Below, piece after piece: positions 10,854 through 22,499 of a DNA stretch of 64,000 nt (position 1 is its first letter; each line of letters begins with the position of its first letter). Source of the DNA: Chondrosia reniformis (taxonomy: Eukaryota > Porifera > Demospongiae > Chondrillida > Chondrillidae); NCBI GenBank assembly GCA_947172415.1, contig OX359190.1:4836001-4900000 (forward strand), given 5' to 3'. Under the pieces are notes generated by a model. It did not search any database. It saw only the letters and a list, made by a program, of their open reading frames with translations, and had not been told where the DNA came from. The translations under genes were made by a program, and so were the position numbers.

Positions 10854-11860
10854 GTGAGTATATAAAATCACGTCTTTTAAATAAGGATTCACGTTTCAGA
10901 AAAAATCCTCAATATGTCTTTTTTTTACTTTGGCAGAAAGAATTACAAGAAATTTCTTCTGGTGTGTACAATATCTTAAAATCTTCAAAGAGTAAATCTA
11001 TGTCAGTCAGCTTACTATTTGATAAAATTGCTGCATTTGATGGGCAACTTGAAGCAAGTTTGTGTACTATGCTCCAGTCAGTTCGTGGTACTAAACAGTA
11101 CTGGTTTTTGAGGCAAAGTGAACTTCGATGCATGACACGAAATTTTGGACCACCTACTCTATTCCTCACGTTTAGCTGTGCAGAGTATGAATCTGCAGAT
11201 ATAATGGATTATCTTCAAAAAGTTAACAATGTACCTTTTACATATAATATTGGGAAACTTTGTATTGAAGATCCAATATCAGTTTCTAGACAATTTTCAT
11301 TCAAATTTCATGCTTTCTTTAAAACTGTATTAGTAAAGGGTTCCGTTCTTGGGGAAATTGATCACTTCTACTGGAAAAAGGAATACCAAGCACGTGGTGC
11401 ACCGCATTATCATGCACTTCTTTGGAATAAAGGAGCTCCTGTTATTGGAGTTGACGATTCAAATGTAGTACTAAATTGGATAACAAATCATATAACTTGT
11501 CAACTTCCAAATAAATCAATTAATCCAGAACTACACAGACTAGTCTCAAGGTATCAAATGCACAGATGTAGTGCATACTGTAAAAGAAGGTATAAATATG
11601 GACAAGGTATTTATATAACAAGACGTAAATTTGGTTTTCCTCGCCAAATTTGCCCAGTTGATAACTTGAACTGTGTGGAAGACAGCCTAAAAACTCGAAA
11701 AAAATATATAACCTAAAACGTGCTAAAAATGAAATTCATATAAATGATTACAATCCTCTCTTGCTACTCTTATGGAAGGCAAACATTGACATTCAGTTTG
11801 TTGCAGAGTCACTCTTGCTCTAGCCCACAATGTAGGTGGATACGTCACTAAGGCTGAAAA
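10784..11860 (+). pseudogene. Helitron Rep (HUH nuclease) domain
   Basis: Begins with FPTGKYGQYH, the conserved start of the Helitron-like N domain. The HUH metal-binding motif is GAPHYHALLW (about 11396-11425). The frame stops at 11716, but coding continues in shifted frames to the segment encoding HNVGGYVTKAEKS near 11827-11866. That is where Helitron Rep proteins carry two catalytic tyrosines (Y-x3-Y-x2-K); only the second Tyr is present here, with Asn at the first position. Together with the frameshifts this says the nuclease is dead. It would nick single-stranded DNA at the element ends in an active copy. Confidence 0.8.
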
Positions 11861-12521
11861 GAGTAGCATGCAGGCTATTTGGAATGATGTATGTGAATCT
11901 AAAACTATTTATAGTCGCTTTGGAGTTTTGGAATACGTAGCTTGCGTTCTCGTGAATGTGGTCTCTGTGAAGCAAGTGATTTGCTTTTAGGTTATCATCT
12001 TTATGAAAAATCAGAAACTGTGAAGTGGATTGATGTCTCTATGCCACATAAGAGAATATGACGATTGAAGAATCATAAAGTTCTTCAAGAATTACAAAAG
12101 ACTGACCCAACAAGTGAAAATATTTTTAATGATAATTTAATTAATACATTTTATCCAAGACAGCCACAGAATCTTAAAAATTTTTGTCTCTATGATTTTG
12201 TGGCTACTTAGGCTTTTTCTAATATAAATGACAATGAAAGGGTATATAGGAAGCTTAAAAATGCTAGACTTATTAATCACAAATTATTTGATCTAGAAAA
12301 AGAATCACAAAGAGAAGATTATTTTTACTCTTTGATTCTTTTGTTTGTTCCTTTTCAAGATGAAAATGATGTATTGCTTTCTAATGAAACAGCAGAAGAA
12401 GCATTTAATCGTTTACTTCCTGCTTATCCTAATTGTTCTAAATACCATGAAACCTTAGAAAAAATGCTGAAGGTTCATACCAAAGTAAAAAAATAATGAG
12501 GCTAGAAATAGTGATGTCAAA

Positions 12522-14278
12522 GTGGAGAGCAAAGAAGAAGATGAACCTCAAGTTATGGGGGAAATAGTTAAAGCAATTATGGAAGATATTACCTCTTTGA
12601 ATATTTCCGAGTGTGATGCTGTGACACTTGCACAAAGAGAGTCCATGCTAAATACTGACCAAAAACGTATTTATAATACTATAAAGAATCAATTACTTCA
12701 TCAAATAGGACATGAAAATGCAACTTGTAATTGCCAAGCAGGTTTCAAACATTAAGAATGTTTATTAGTGGTGTTGGAGGTACAGGAAAATCATTTCTGA
12801 TCACTACAATTAAAATGCTAATAAATTATTTATGGCCAACAAATGATTTAAATTGCGCAATTGCTGCACCTACTGGTTTAGCTGCATTTAATGTTGGTGG
12901 TGTTACTATTCATAGATTATTTCAGTTACCCATTGAACATGATAGCCATTCAGCAGGCTATTGGATATTGCCAAAAGTATCACAAAAGAATATGAAAACC
13001 ACTTTAAAAAATGTTAAACTTTTTATAATAGATGAAGTTTCTATGGTCTCTAATTTAAATTTGACTTATATACATCTAAGGCTAGATGAGCTATTTGGTG
13101 GCGATGATTGGTTTGGATCTAAAAACATGCTTTTTGTTGGAGATCTTTTACAATTACAGCCAGTAAATGGTGATCCCGTTTATGAAAAAATTACTCAGAA
13201 ATTATTAGCAATTAAGTTGGGATGTGTAACATCTGTAAACATTTGGAAAGATGCCTTTATTTATGAAGAATTAACAGAAAATGTACGTCAAAAAGAAGAT
13301 AGTCAATATGCATGTCTATTAAATGCTGTAAGGTGTGGTCAGTTGACAGAAAACATAGAAGCAATACTTTAACAAAGGGTTATTGACAAACCTATAATAG
13401 AGCTCTTTGAAGAACTTCAAACCACCAAAAAGAGACCTATTTGTCTTTTTCCCACTAGAAAACAGTGTGATGATTTTAATATTACAATGCTAACACATCT
13501 AACATCTGAAATGCATGAGATTCCATGTATTGACGAAGTTGATGAGACAATGAGTACAACTAAGTGGACAAAACAGGCAGTAAAACGATTACAAAAACTA
13601 AAATCTAACTGTAGTTTAACAGCAGGTTTAGAAGCTTCCCTTTCTATAGCTGTAGGAGCTCTTGTTATGTTACGACGTAATATTGATACCAAAATTGGAT
13701 TAGTCAATGGTTCCTTGGGTTCTGTTCAAGCTATTAACTGTGATTACATCACTGTAAAATTTGATCACCTTGACAAAGCTTACCATGTAGAAATGGTTAA
13801 GTCTCGTTTTACACTTATGCAAAATTTCCACATTTACAGGAAACAATTTCCACTTATTTTAGCTTATGCTATTACTATTCATAAATGTCAAGGCCTGTCA
13901 CTTGACTGTGCAATCATTGATTTGTCAAATTCAATATTTGCTCCTGGTATGGCTTATGTAGCTTTGTCTCGTGTAAGATCACTTGCAGGTATTTATCTGA
14001 CTACTTTTAATTCACAGTCAGTTAAAGTCAGTATAAACTGTTTGAAAGAAGTAAATTGACTTAGGCAAACATATAGAAAAGATCTTCCTTTATTTTCAAT
14101 ACCTGCTTTTTCTAGACATTCTACCAAATATAAGTTAATTTCTAGTGATGATATTGAGGTACCAGTAGCAAAACGAATTCCTCCCACTCATGACTCTAGT
14201 AAATCATCTCCAATTCTAAATAATGCTTTTATTCAAACAACTAAGCCTCCAGCAAAAAGGAAAAAGGTCAACAAATAG
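12522..14278 (+). pseudogene. Helitron Pif1-type DNA helicase domain
   Basis: Three frames in succession (12522-12755, 12731-13372, 13373-14278). Walker A is GVGGTGKS (about 12773-12796), Walker B is FIIDEVSMV (13021-13047), followed by the Gln motif region FVGDLLQLQPV, and the C-terminal helicase motifs KCQGLSLD and AYVALSRVRSL (13950-13982). All ATPase residues are intact, unlike the copy in Helitron 2. One in-frame TAA interrupts at 13371, and a frameshift lies near 12740. The tail is Lys-rich and runs to a stop at about 14278. In the element the helicase unwinds the strand to be transferred. Confidence 0.9.
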
Positions 14279-14756
14279 CAAAGTTGTCAAAGCCCAAAAA
14301 AATGATGCAACTTGTAGGAAAACCACCAATTCTATAGTAAACATTAATAGAAGTCCATTAAAATACTTCCAAGTAAGTGAAGAGTGGAGATGTAATGCAT
14401 GCTCAAAACTTAAGCTTTCATTTAGAAAGATGGATAGAGTCTCTCCTGGTAGTCCTAACACCCCTCTTGGTCCTCCTAATCCATATAACATCAAACGCAT
14501 TCGAGGAGATGGAAATTGTCTATTTAGATCTTTTTCTTATGTTTTAACAGGAGTAGAAAACCAACATATGAAAATACGTGAGACAATTATCAGTCACATG
14601 TATACTATAGGCCATCTATTAATTGGTCCTCATATAACTGAAACCAGTGTGAATGTTAAAAGACAATGGATGAAAATAGCGGCATTAAAAGGAAATTATG
14701 AGGAGAAAAAGGAGCATGTGAATATATATTGTAGAGATAAATATGCTTTGAAGTAA
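14223..14756 (+). pseudogene. OTU cysteine-protease domain, truncated
   Basis: A 177-codon frame overlapping the helicase end in another phase. Residues 55-65 have a small C-x2-C knuckle (WRCNACSKL). Residues ~95-150 match the start of OTU deubiquitinase folds: IKRIRGDGNCLFRSFSYVL contains the Asp and Cys of the catalytic triad, followed by QHMKIRETIISHM. The C-terminal half with the catalytic His is not seen; the sequence passes into Helitron 2 about 14720-14760. OTU domains are known cargo of some Helitrons and Helentrons; whether this one acted on ubiquitin is not known. Confidence 0.8.
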
Positions 14757-14963
14757 CCAAAGGCATACACTAGGCAGCAGTATGTAGCTGATTTGCAGAA
14801 AAAACTATTTTCAAAGCCCTTGAGGTTGTTATTAAGGAAAGGCTTTAAGCTAAGTCATGAAACTACTGCAAGGAAATTACCAAAAGGTGTCTTGACAAAA
14901 ACAGTTTGCAAAATCACAGCATGAAAACTGCTTTACAGGATTTTCAAGAAGTGCAGAGAGAGA

Positions 14964-15398
14964 GTGGGACAGTTGCTGAAGTGTGTTCGAGTGGTAAATT
15001 CTTTTGAAATGTCATCATTAAATTTGGGAGGATGGTGGCACACTGCTTCGTCAGAGCCATTCTTTTATGATACCACTTACATGCCAATCAAGCAAAACAA
15101 TGTTATACCAGTGGATGAGTATGGACGATGCTGCACTGCTGAGGAAGTGGGTGAGAGAGAAAAGAATAAAATGTGTACCAAAAAGTGGCAGTGCATAGAA
15201 GAGTGCAAGCTGCCAACAGATGAAGAGATTAGTTCCATTGTTGCAACAAAGGAACTTTTCAAAAATCCATGCAAGAGCTTAGAAATGGACTTGAGTCCAT
15301 ATACAAGGGATGTCAGCATGGGCACTATACAGATTGGTGCTTTACAGCTAAATTTGCCAATCAAGTGGATGAGCAAGAGCAGTTCCATGAGCTGCTAG
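14964..15398 (+). pseudogene. Helitron 2 N-terminal region
   Basis: A 144-codon frame aligning with the C-terminal half of the 8248-9525 frame: WHTASSEPFFYDTTYM, a VDEYGRC block and KKWQCIEECKLP. It corresponds to the part before DUF6570. Upstream, in other frames, KPLRLLLRKGFKLSHET-type sequence (14815-14900) continues the same region. Confidence 0.65.
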
Positions 15399-15689
15399 GC
15401 CACCCATTTCCCTGTGCAATTGTATGGTGCAGTAGTCTGCTTAGGACACTTAGTGCTGCTCCACTCACTACCCACGACTGTGAAGGTTCCTAGTCTGGCT
15501 ATATTCTGCAAGAAACCACCATCACTATATTTATGCCATTGATGTGGCACTCCGTTTAGTAGATTTTGATCTGCTAATGGACGCTGCTGGCATCAGTCAC
15601 GGTGAGGAACTATACTAGAGTGAGTGTGAATCATCTCAAGAGAACGTGACAGCAGGTCTTCCTAGTCTAAAACCCTTGCTTCAAGTAAA

Positions 15690-16182
15690 GCATGCCACTC
15701 TGATTACTAAACCTGAGAAGGAGATTGATGATGACCCAGAGTATGCATGTTGCTGTTGTGAGCATTTGCACCAGTGAAACGATGTCACAAGCATGAAAAA
15801 GAGTGCCTTAAAGTTTGTGATAAAGGTCTGGCAGCAATTAAAAAAGCACATACTTGAGCAGAAGAATGAAACTGAAATTGATTCTCTGTATGTGTGCCAA
15901 TACTGCTGACCAATTCTGAATGACAACAAGGTGCCTTCATGCTGTATTCTGAATGGTTTGATAACTGAGCCTATGCCTGCAGAACTAGCTAAATTGGATG
16001 CTTTGAGCAGACACCTGATTCAACGAGTGAAAGCATTTCAGACAATTGTAAGGTTAGGCACATGCACAGCCAAAGTGCCTATTTACAATTCACTGAAAGC
16101 TTGTAAGGGAACCATGTTCTTCTTTCCTCTACCTTTGAAGAAAACTGTGGAAATATTGGGAAATGTAAAGACTGTCAACTAG
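15690..16182 (+). pseudogene. Helitron 2 DUF6570 region
   Basis: Cysteine-rich segment (YACCCCEHLHQ near 15740) followed in another frame by PSCCILNGLITEP and QRVKAFQTIVRLGTCTAKVP, then SLKACKGTMFFFPLP, all paralogous to 9990-10375. Stops and frameshifts (near 15775 and 15908) interrupt it. Confidence 0.75.
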
Positions 16183-16329
16183 AGAGCAATTCACTCTTGC
16201 AGAAAACTGACCAAGATCCACATGTGCCATTACCTCACTCTGAGTTGTACATCATGGTCAATGGAATACCCTCACAGGAGGTCATTTGGCACAGCATAGT
16301 TGATGTGGGTGCAGTCAAGACTGCCATTC

Positions 16330-16866
16330 ACAAACGACGTTAATGATGTAGATGTTGTTTTAAAGTCGTTATACCGGTTTCAAAATACTTCCCACAGTAA
16401 TATCTTTTAAAATAATGCTTCGTTCGTGAGATAGGCAATATTAAAATTTTTTAGAGATTTTTACAAGGAATTACACACAAATCCCTGCACATGTTGGTAA
16501 CGAAGCAAGCTATCAAAAGTATATGCGGTGAAAATTTAGCTTTACCTTTGGTCAATGAGCCATTAAATTTTAGGAGTGAAAAACATCATTTAGATCACCG
16601 CTTTTTCAGAACAAATTCAACCGTCTTAAAAGAATCTGGCTCTAGCTTGTGTTAGGCCAATGTCATGAGGTAATTATGACGTCGTTATGAGACGTTAATG
16701 ATAAAACCTATTTTTACGTATTTTGCGAAGCTACTAGGACTTTGAAAGGATTCTTAGGAGACTATTCTGTCCAAACAATCGACGATGATATATAGGCAAT
16801 GCAACAATAATCATAGAGAAAAATTAAAACGTTTTCTTTCTGAGTGAATTCGTACGCATATGGCGC
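16330..16866. other. Unexplained ~530-bp interruption of Helitron 2
   Basis: Helitron 2 protein similarity stops at about 16330 and resumes near 16867-16900 in the pre-helicase region, with the Rep domain absent. The intervening DNA has no open frame and no terminal inverted repeat that I can see. Two short repeats of GACGTTAATGAT occur (near 16336 and 16691). It may be a solo insertion or filler at a deletion. Confidence 0.5.
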
Positions 16867-18731
16867 ATGACCGACTCACGCATTTCATTATACCGTGTTA
16901 TTATAAACCCAAATTCTTGTCAAATCACAAATCGCTCCTTTTCTGCTCCTGTTTGCACATGTCCTACCTGTGAAGGATCACAAATTGTTGGGGAAGCAAC
17001 AGTAGCTATGAACAATGTGCAGGAGCTGGAAGAAAATTGTACCGAGGAAATCAGCCTTGAAGAGCGCATTAATAAGTTGAATGCAGACCAGTCACGTGTC
17101 TTCAAATGCATGTCTGAATACCTCCTACACCAACAAAAATATGAGTCTGGAGTGTGTAAATGCACACAATTGCAACCACTGCAAATGCTTGTTAGTGGAG
17201 TTGGAGGGACTGGACAATTTCTCCTTTTGGAAACCATCAGAGCTCAGGTGGCTACAATATGGAAAGACAAGCAAGAGGCACATCTCTGTGCAGTGGCTGC
17301 ATCAACAGGGCTTGCAGCCTTTAATGTTGGTGGCATTACTGTGCATCGTTTGTTTCAGTTACCCATTGAGCATGAGGGAAAAGAAGCTGAATATTGGGGA
17401 CTGCCACGAGAGTCACTGAAGATCATGAAAATGACACTTCTAGATGTGAAACTTTTCATAATTGATAAAGTGTCTATACTGGCTAGTCTCAACCTGGCCT
17501 ATCTTCATTAGCGCCTGGAAGAAGTGTTTGGGACTGACAATTGGTTTGGGTCAATCAATATTCTCTTTGTGGATGACCTTCTGCAGCTGCCTTCAGTCAA
17601 TGGTGTACCTGTGTTCGATAAACTGAACAACAAAGCAGTTTTACCGAAGCTAGGTTGCATGACTTCTGTAAACATCTGGAAGGAAACTGTAGTATATGAT
17701 GAGCTGACAATCAATGAGCGTCAGAAAAAGGACACACAATTCTGTGGACTTCTGGACAAAATCCGAAGTGGTTGTGTGTCTGAAGATTGTGCTAAAACTC
17801 TGGAAGAGAGAGTTTTCCAGGGTCCAATAGCTGATAAATTTGAGGAACTGATGCACTCTAGGAAGTCACCTATATGCCTATTTCCTCCACAAAAGGCATG
17901 CGAAGAGTTCAACAATGAAATGCTAAGCTAGTTTCAGGGCAAGACTGCTGAAATTAGCTGCACCGATGAAATAGATGAAACTAAAGGCATGCACAAATGG
18001 AGCAAAAAGAAGAGAAGAGCTGAAGAGACTGAACAAAGACTGTAACATAACTGCTGGTTTAGAGGCTGTGCTTCATATTGCTGTTGGGGCAAGAGTCATG
18101 TTGTGCAGGAATACTATTAAGCTTGGGGTTAGTTAATAGCACACTTGGCACAGTTGTGGCCATCGGTGCACACAAAGTGACAGTGAAGTTTGACCACATG
18201 AGCACAGAGTGTGAAGTAAAAAAGGTCAAGAGCAGTTTGTAATGAGAAGATTCTATGTTTACAGGGAATAGTTTCCACTGATATTGGCTTATGTTGTAAC
18301 AATCCACAAGTATCAGGGTCTTTCTCTTGACTGTGCCATGATGGATCTCTGACCAGGTCTTCAGTTCAGGTATAGCCTATGTTGCACTGTCAAGAGTTAG
18401 ATCACTTGATAGGGTGCACCTGGTTGCCTTTGATCGAATGTCAATTATGGTTAGCTCAAAGTGTCTGCTGGAAATTAACAGGTTACGACAATTGTATAGA
18501 CCAGACTTGATGGTCTATGCTTTGCCACCTGAACAAAGTAGCAATAGAAAGAAAAAGTTCAGTGGTACTTACACAATCCCAGCTGACCCTAAAAAGCAAA
18601 AGAAGAGTCTGAAAGGTACAACTGCAAGCACCAAAAACGCTAGAAAGAGACCACTTTGCCAGACAAAGCAAAATAAAAGGCAACTTGCAGAGAAGTCGTG
18701 TATGGAAATTGACAGCAACAACAGAGGTTAG
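16867..18731 (+). pseudogene. Helitron 2 Pif1-type helicase, inactive
   Basis: Frames 16867-17511, 17524-17931 and 18059-18731 align with the Helitron 1 helicase. The Walker A Lys is lost (GVGGTGQ at ~17197-17217) and the Walker B acid pair is changed (FIIDKVSI for FIIDEVSM), so ATP hydrolysis would fail. A TAG interrupts at 17509-17511 and another at 17929. C-terminal helicase motifs (YQGLSLDC, AYVALSRVRSL) survive with a frameshift near 18350. The tail is Lys/Arg-rich. Confidence 0.85.
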
Positions 18732-18925
18732 AGTCAATTGGAATAATCTTTGTTTAGGTTCCATCCAGATGATTCTGAGTGTCAAAACACAGCATGTAGT
18801 AGGGTTGGTGTCCAGTACCAACACCCTTTTTGATTTGGGCATGGCGGACCAGGCTGCCCTCTGACATGGCCAACTTCCAGAGAGTGGGACAGATACTTCC
18901 AGATGGCAATGTTTTTTTACGTTTG

Positions 18926-19030
18926 TTCTCATTGATCTTCACAGGGTCACATAAAGGCGTTCTCATTGATCTTCAAAGGGTCACAAGAAGGCGTTCTCAT
19001 TGATCTTCAAAGGGTCACAAGAAGGCAATC
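18926..19030. repeat. 34-bp direct repeat, three copies
   Basis: TTCTCATTGATCTTC starts at 18926, 18960 and 18994, each followed by (A/C)A(A/C)AGGGTCACA and an AAGGC spacer. It follows the Helitron 2 tail and could be near that element's 3' end. Confidence 0.85.
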
Positions 19031-20090
19031 TTGCAGTTAGAAATGCAAAAATTATCAACCATATGTAAAAGATTGCAACTCTTTTGCTAGGAGCGCATGT
19101 AACTCAGGACAGTACTGCTGAGTACATAAAGGACACACACATGGACAGGGACGGAGCATGGGGTAAATATAGATATAGAAATCCTCACTTTGGCTCATTT
19201 ACTGCAGACTAACATTTATGTGTTTGACACCAGTTGATAGCTGGCTATTGTATAGCCCTTACCACTTGGATCATACTTCGCCAGTTGACAGTAGTGCAAA
19301 GTCAATGTATATTGTGCATTTTCCACAGCAGTTTGAAGTAGTCTCATCTGTGGTGAGAGCAGTGACATGAGACAAACACAGGGTCGATGTATTGGGAATG
19401 TTTCCAGGGCTGAGGCTGGAGTTGTAAATGGGTGGCTGGAGTATTGTACACAGGGACGTTGGTGCATTGCTTGCTCTTTGGCTGGAATAGCGAGATGGTA
19501 AATTTGCCTAAAGTGAATGGTCTGCCTACCTGAGCCTTTGATTTATTATTGATATAATATTTTACATTTTCAACATTTGGTATACTAAAGTCTACATACA
19601 TTTATCATACATTTTACACAATTTGCAAGTTCTCAATTGCATATAGACTCCAATTGAAAAGATAAGAACTCAATATATTTTCTATTATAACTGCCATTAT
19701 CATAATATGTTGGTGCACAACCAAATGTTGATAGACACTTTTTACTCTTGTCCTTGCAGAATTTTCCTGCTATAAATGGATTTCATGAAATGAAGAAAAA
19801 TTCCTTTATTTAAGAGTCAAAGATTTGAAGCCTAGTACATCTTAGAAAGGCACCATTAACATTGTGTAACTTTTACTATTCTTTGCTAATGTTAAACTGC
19901 ATTGACTATACAAATGGCATTCAACTGCACTTAGGTAATTACTTTTGTTTCGTTAATTTGATTCATTTGAAAGCCACAAAGTTTATTAGTAAACATTTAA
20001 GATGCAAATTAATGAAGAATTAATTATAGGGTGTGCATGGAGGTTAACCCTGAATTATGTCAGCTTGTACTCCATAAAAAGTCCTGAAAC
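19031..20090. other. No recognised gene
   Basis: AT-rich sequence. Short minus-strand frames at 19216-19601 have no recognisable domain. Nothing supports an exon. Confidence 0.4.
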
Positions 20091-20092
20091 TA

Positions 20093-21310
20093 GAAAACAA
20101 TAAAATTTTTTTACAAAAATTGTGAAGATGTAGGGATGGCACAAAAAGTACAGAAACAAGAAAGGGATGTTACACAGTGAAGTGTGCATAAATCATACAA
20201 CCAAGGGTGTTGCAACATATCACTACATCTGACAACATTTTGCTTGGTGTGCTTCTAGAAAATTCATGGTGTCTACTCTTATTCTTCCCACGTACATTGG
20301 TATATGCCACCATACAGGAAGCCTTTGTCATTCTCTTGGTGAAGGCTAGTAAGGAATATGTGTCCAGCTTCAGTCATACACCATTCGTAGCAGGTCAAAA
20401 CAATCAAGATTATTTCAGGACATATATATACAGTGGGTCCTGGTTTAACTGACCTCGAGTTACCCGATAACCTTATTTAACCAAATGAATCGACTGAAAC
20501 CGATCTAATTCGTATTCACCATAACAATTAAGGCCCTCGTATATCTGACTTGGTTTATCTGTATCCGACACTTTTTTCCGATACAGATTTAGGTGTGTGC
20601 ATATTTTTAACCTTTATTATCCAACACTTGCGGAGTTGATTAAGAAAGTTTTAGAGAATAGCAGAAAAACGATCGACTGTCAGCGATATCCTTAAAGAAT
20701 CGTCCTTGAAGAGGATTCCAACAGCACAAAGAGGAGACTACCACGCCATGAGAAGATGAAGTAAGTGCTTTTGACTATTCGTGCTCTATCTTATTCATTA
20801 TTTTGCAACGCTTTTTTATCAGACACCTGATTTATCTGACATTTTTGGTGGAAACAGTGTCGGTTAAACCAGGGCCTACTGTACATTGGTATATGCCACC
20901 ATAGACAAAGCCTTTGTCATTTTGTGCAAACAAATATTTTATTTCTTTGAGCCATTTAAATTTTACAGAGGGAAGTTGGACATAGAGGTAACATTGTTAC
21001 ACATATACTTTGTGCAGACCTTCTTCAGCTGATAAAACACTGAGAGGCTGTATAATTATTTGCAGCCTTTACACCTATTTCACTGCATCATGATCATTGT
21101 GTGGAGTACACATGTTAGGGGGACTGCAGCTTTATCTGCCCCAGTTTCTATGGGAATGTTGCTAGATATAGGGATATGCTGCAACACCCTTGGTTGAATG
21201 GTTCATGCAAAGCTATAATGCTTCACTATGTAACATCCCTTTCTTGTTTCTGTACTTTTTGTGCCATCCCTACATCTTCACAATTTTTGTAGAATTTTTT
21301 TACTGTTCTC
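20093..21310. mobile_element. Long-TIR non-autonomous element, ~1.2 kb
   Basis: The first ~128 bases (20093-20220) reappear inverted at 21179-21310 with few differences; the shared core includes TGAAGATGTAGGGATGGCAC and CAACCAAGGGTGTTGCA. No transposase is encoded. A pogo-type miniature element (20431-20881) has inserted inside it. Another end fragment is at the window start. Confidence 0.8.
20431..20881 (+). mobile_element. pogo/Tigger-type miniature element, 451 bp
   Basis: Terminal repeats CAGTGGGTCCTGGTTTAAC and its near-perfect inverse ending at 20881, flanked on both sides by TA (20429-20430 and 20882-20883), the target site of Tc1/mariner/pogo elements. Around 20640-20750 a remnant of the N-terminal helix-turn-helix is readable (KRSTVSDILKESS), as in Tigger/CENP-B transposases; the DDE domain is deleted. 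A flanking motif CATTGGTATATGCCACCATA is present both near 20295 and at 20885. Confidence 0.8.
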
Positions 21311-21499
21311 ATATATATTAAACACATCTGTATATAGACAGAGAGCATGCAGGTACATATATAATATACGACTTGTGCCTGTACCTGGTCTATTATATAT
21401 AAATATATAAATTACTCCTTCGAAAGAACATATATGCACAGAATCGAAATGCTAAGGGTATCCACAGAAAAAAATTAAAATCAGATGTCAGCTAGTGAC

Positions 21500-22490
21500 T
21501 TGGCTGTCTACTCATTGTGAGTGGCCTTCAACTGGCTATGGGGCCCCCTGTAGAGGGGGACGGCGTGCTGGCAGTCGAAGGGAGGGACAGTCCCTAGCTG
21601 GGTGCCCTGCTTCCTTGCATGTTAAGCATGCATGTCGAAACCAGGAGGGTCCCACACAGGAACTTCGGCTCCAGCAACGGCAGATTTCCTGAGTGGATGA
21701 TGGGGTACTGGCAACTCCTCGGACTTGGCAGATAGCCAGGTGTCCATGTCTTGCCTCTCTCATTGAAGTGAAGAGTTGAGGACAGCGGCCTGCCTAAAGG
21801 CTCGGTCTTAGTGGAGCCACATACCTGGCTGACCCTACCTTGCCATACGCTTAATGATGTAGGAATAGGTGAATAGTGCACTTGCCTGAGCTGGATCATT
21901 CAGAAAGGCCACTGCTGCATAAGTAGAAAAAGCTAAAGCCCACTCCATGGGATATTTGATAGGAAATTTCTTGTCCTTGGTCTCCTCAAAGTTGGCAGCT
22001 GCCAGTGACTCAGGTAGGAGGCTTCCAAGTCAGTGTACTTCCCCCTGCTGATGTCTGTCAGTATACGGATTGGAATTGGAGACAAGCCAGGGTGGAGAGT
22101 GGCTGCCTTAGATGTAGCTGTTGCAGGGACTTCCTTTAAGGATACTGCTGTCGCCCCCACCAAGGTGGGTGGTGTAGGTGAAGCTGGTAGGGACACTGAT
22201 GGGACATGTGTAGATAGCCTTTTGGGCACTGACGCAACCCCACTTGTAAGGCCACCAGCTGCAATTGTCGTTAGCGGGCTGGATAGAGTACCTACAACGA
22301 CCAAGGATAAGTAAGCTAGGCAATTGCGGTCGGAATGCTGCAGAGATAGGTGACTAGACTTTAACCTACAAGAGTTCACTATGAGGCCTACAATATGGGA
22401 GTAACAGGAATGAAGTGCCACTTGTGTGGGGGCTAGTGTGTGAGCAGCTAGTAGCTGGTACCTATCAGCATAATTCAGCATGACTAATCT
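21500..22490 (-). pseudogene. DIRS/tyrosine-recombinase retrotransposon gag remnant
   Basis: Minus strand. From ~22050 to 21840 the reading ESLAAANFEETK...WALAFSTYAAVAF...SALFTYSYIIKRMA resembles the gag-like ORF of DIRS-type retrotransposons (W-x-AF-x-Y helix region). At the 3' end (about 21620-21680) a Cys/His knuckle follows: FRHACLTCKEAGHPARDCP fits C-x2-C-x4-H-x4-C. Ala/Pro/Ser-rich sequence (22100-22330) precedes it. Frame changes occur near 21990 and 21840. Codon use is GC-richer than the surroundings, in keeping with a foreign element. No recombinase or RT follows. Confidence 0.6.
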
Positions 22491-22499
22491 AAGCCATAA

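Larger units (their letters stand above)
7780..14760 (+). mobile_element. Helitron 1 (DUF6570-Rep-Pif1 helicase-OTU), decayed
   Basis: One plus-strand coding region, broken by frameshifts and stops, carries in order: a 2A-like peptide (8084-8107), 15-residue tandem repeats (8371-8790), a DUF6570-type region (9693-10850), a Helitron replication initiator with an HUH nuclease motif (10784-11860), a Pif1-type superfamily 1 helicase (12522-14278) and an OTU cysteine-protease domain (14223-14756). Breaks are near 8128, 8256, 9430-9490, 10795, 11710, 11830, 11950-12500, 12740, 13371 and 14278. Helitrons move by rolling-circle transposition. I found no convincing 5' TC or 3' hairpin-CTRR terminus. 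The OTU end abuts a second Helitron of different age at about 14757. Confidence 0.9.
14757..18750 (+). mobile_element. Helitron 2, heavily decayed
   Basis: A second plus-strand Helitron of the same type but a different subfamily (roughly half the residues match Helitron 1 in the helicase). Order: N-terminal region (14760-15400, WHTASSEPFFYD and WQCIEEC), DUF6570 (15690-16180), an unrelated ~530-bp stretch (16330-16866), helicase (16867-18450) and a Lys-rich tail (18450-18730). The whole Rep domain is missing. Many frames and stops are broken. Confidence 0.85.

Noticed and set aside
18805..18840. GTTGGT..ACCAAC hairpin as the 3' terminus of Helitron 2
   Set aside because: The stem is only six pairs and is not followed by a CTRR end, so it is not enough to define a Helitron terminus.
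22033..22314. Plus-strand frame of 93 codons in the GC-rich island
   Set aside because: It overlaps the minus-strand gag-like reading, which has recognisable motifs; the plus frame has none.
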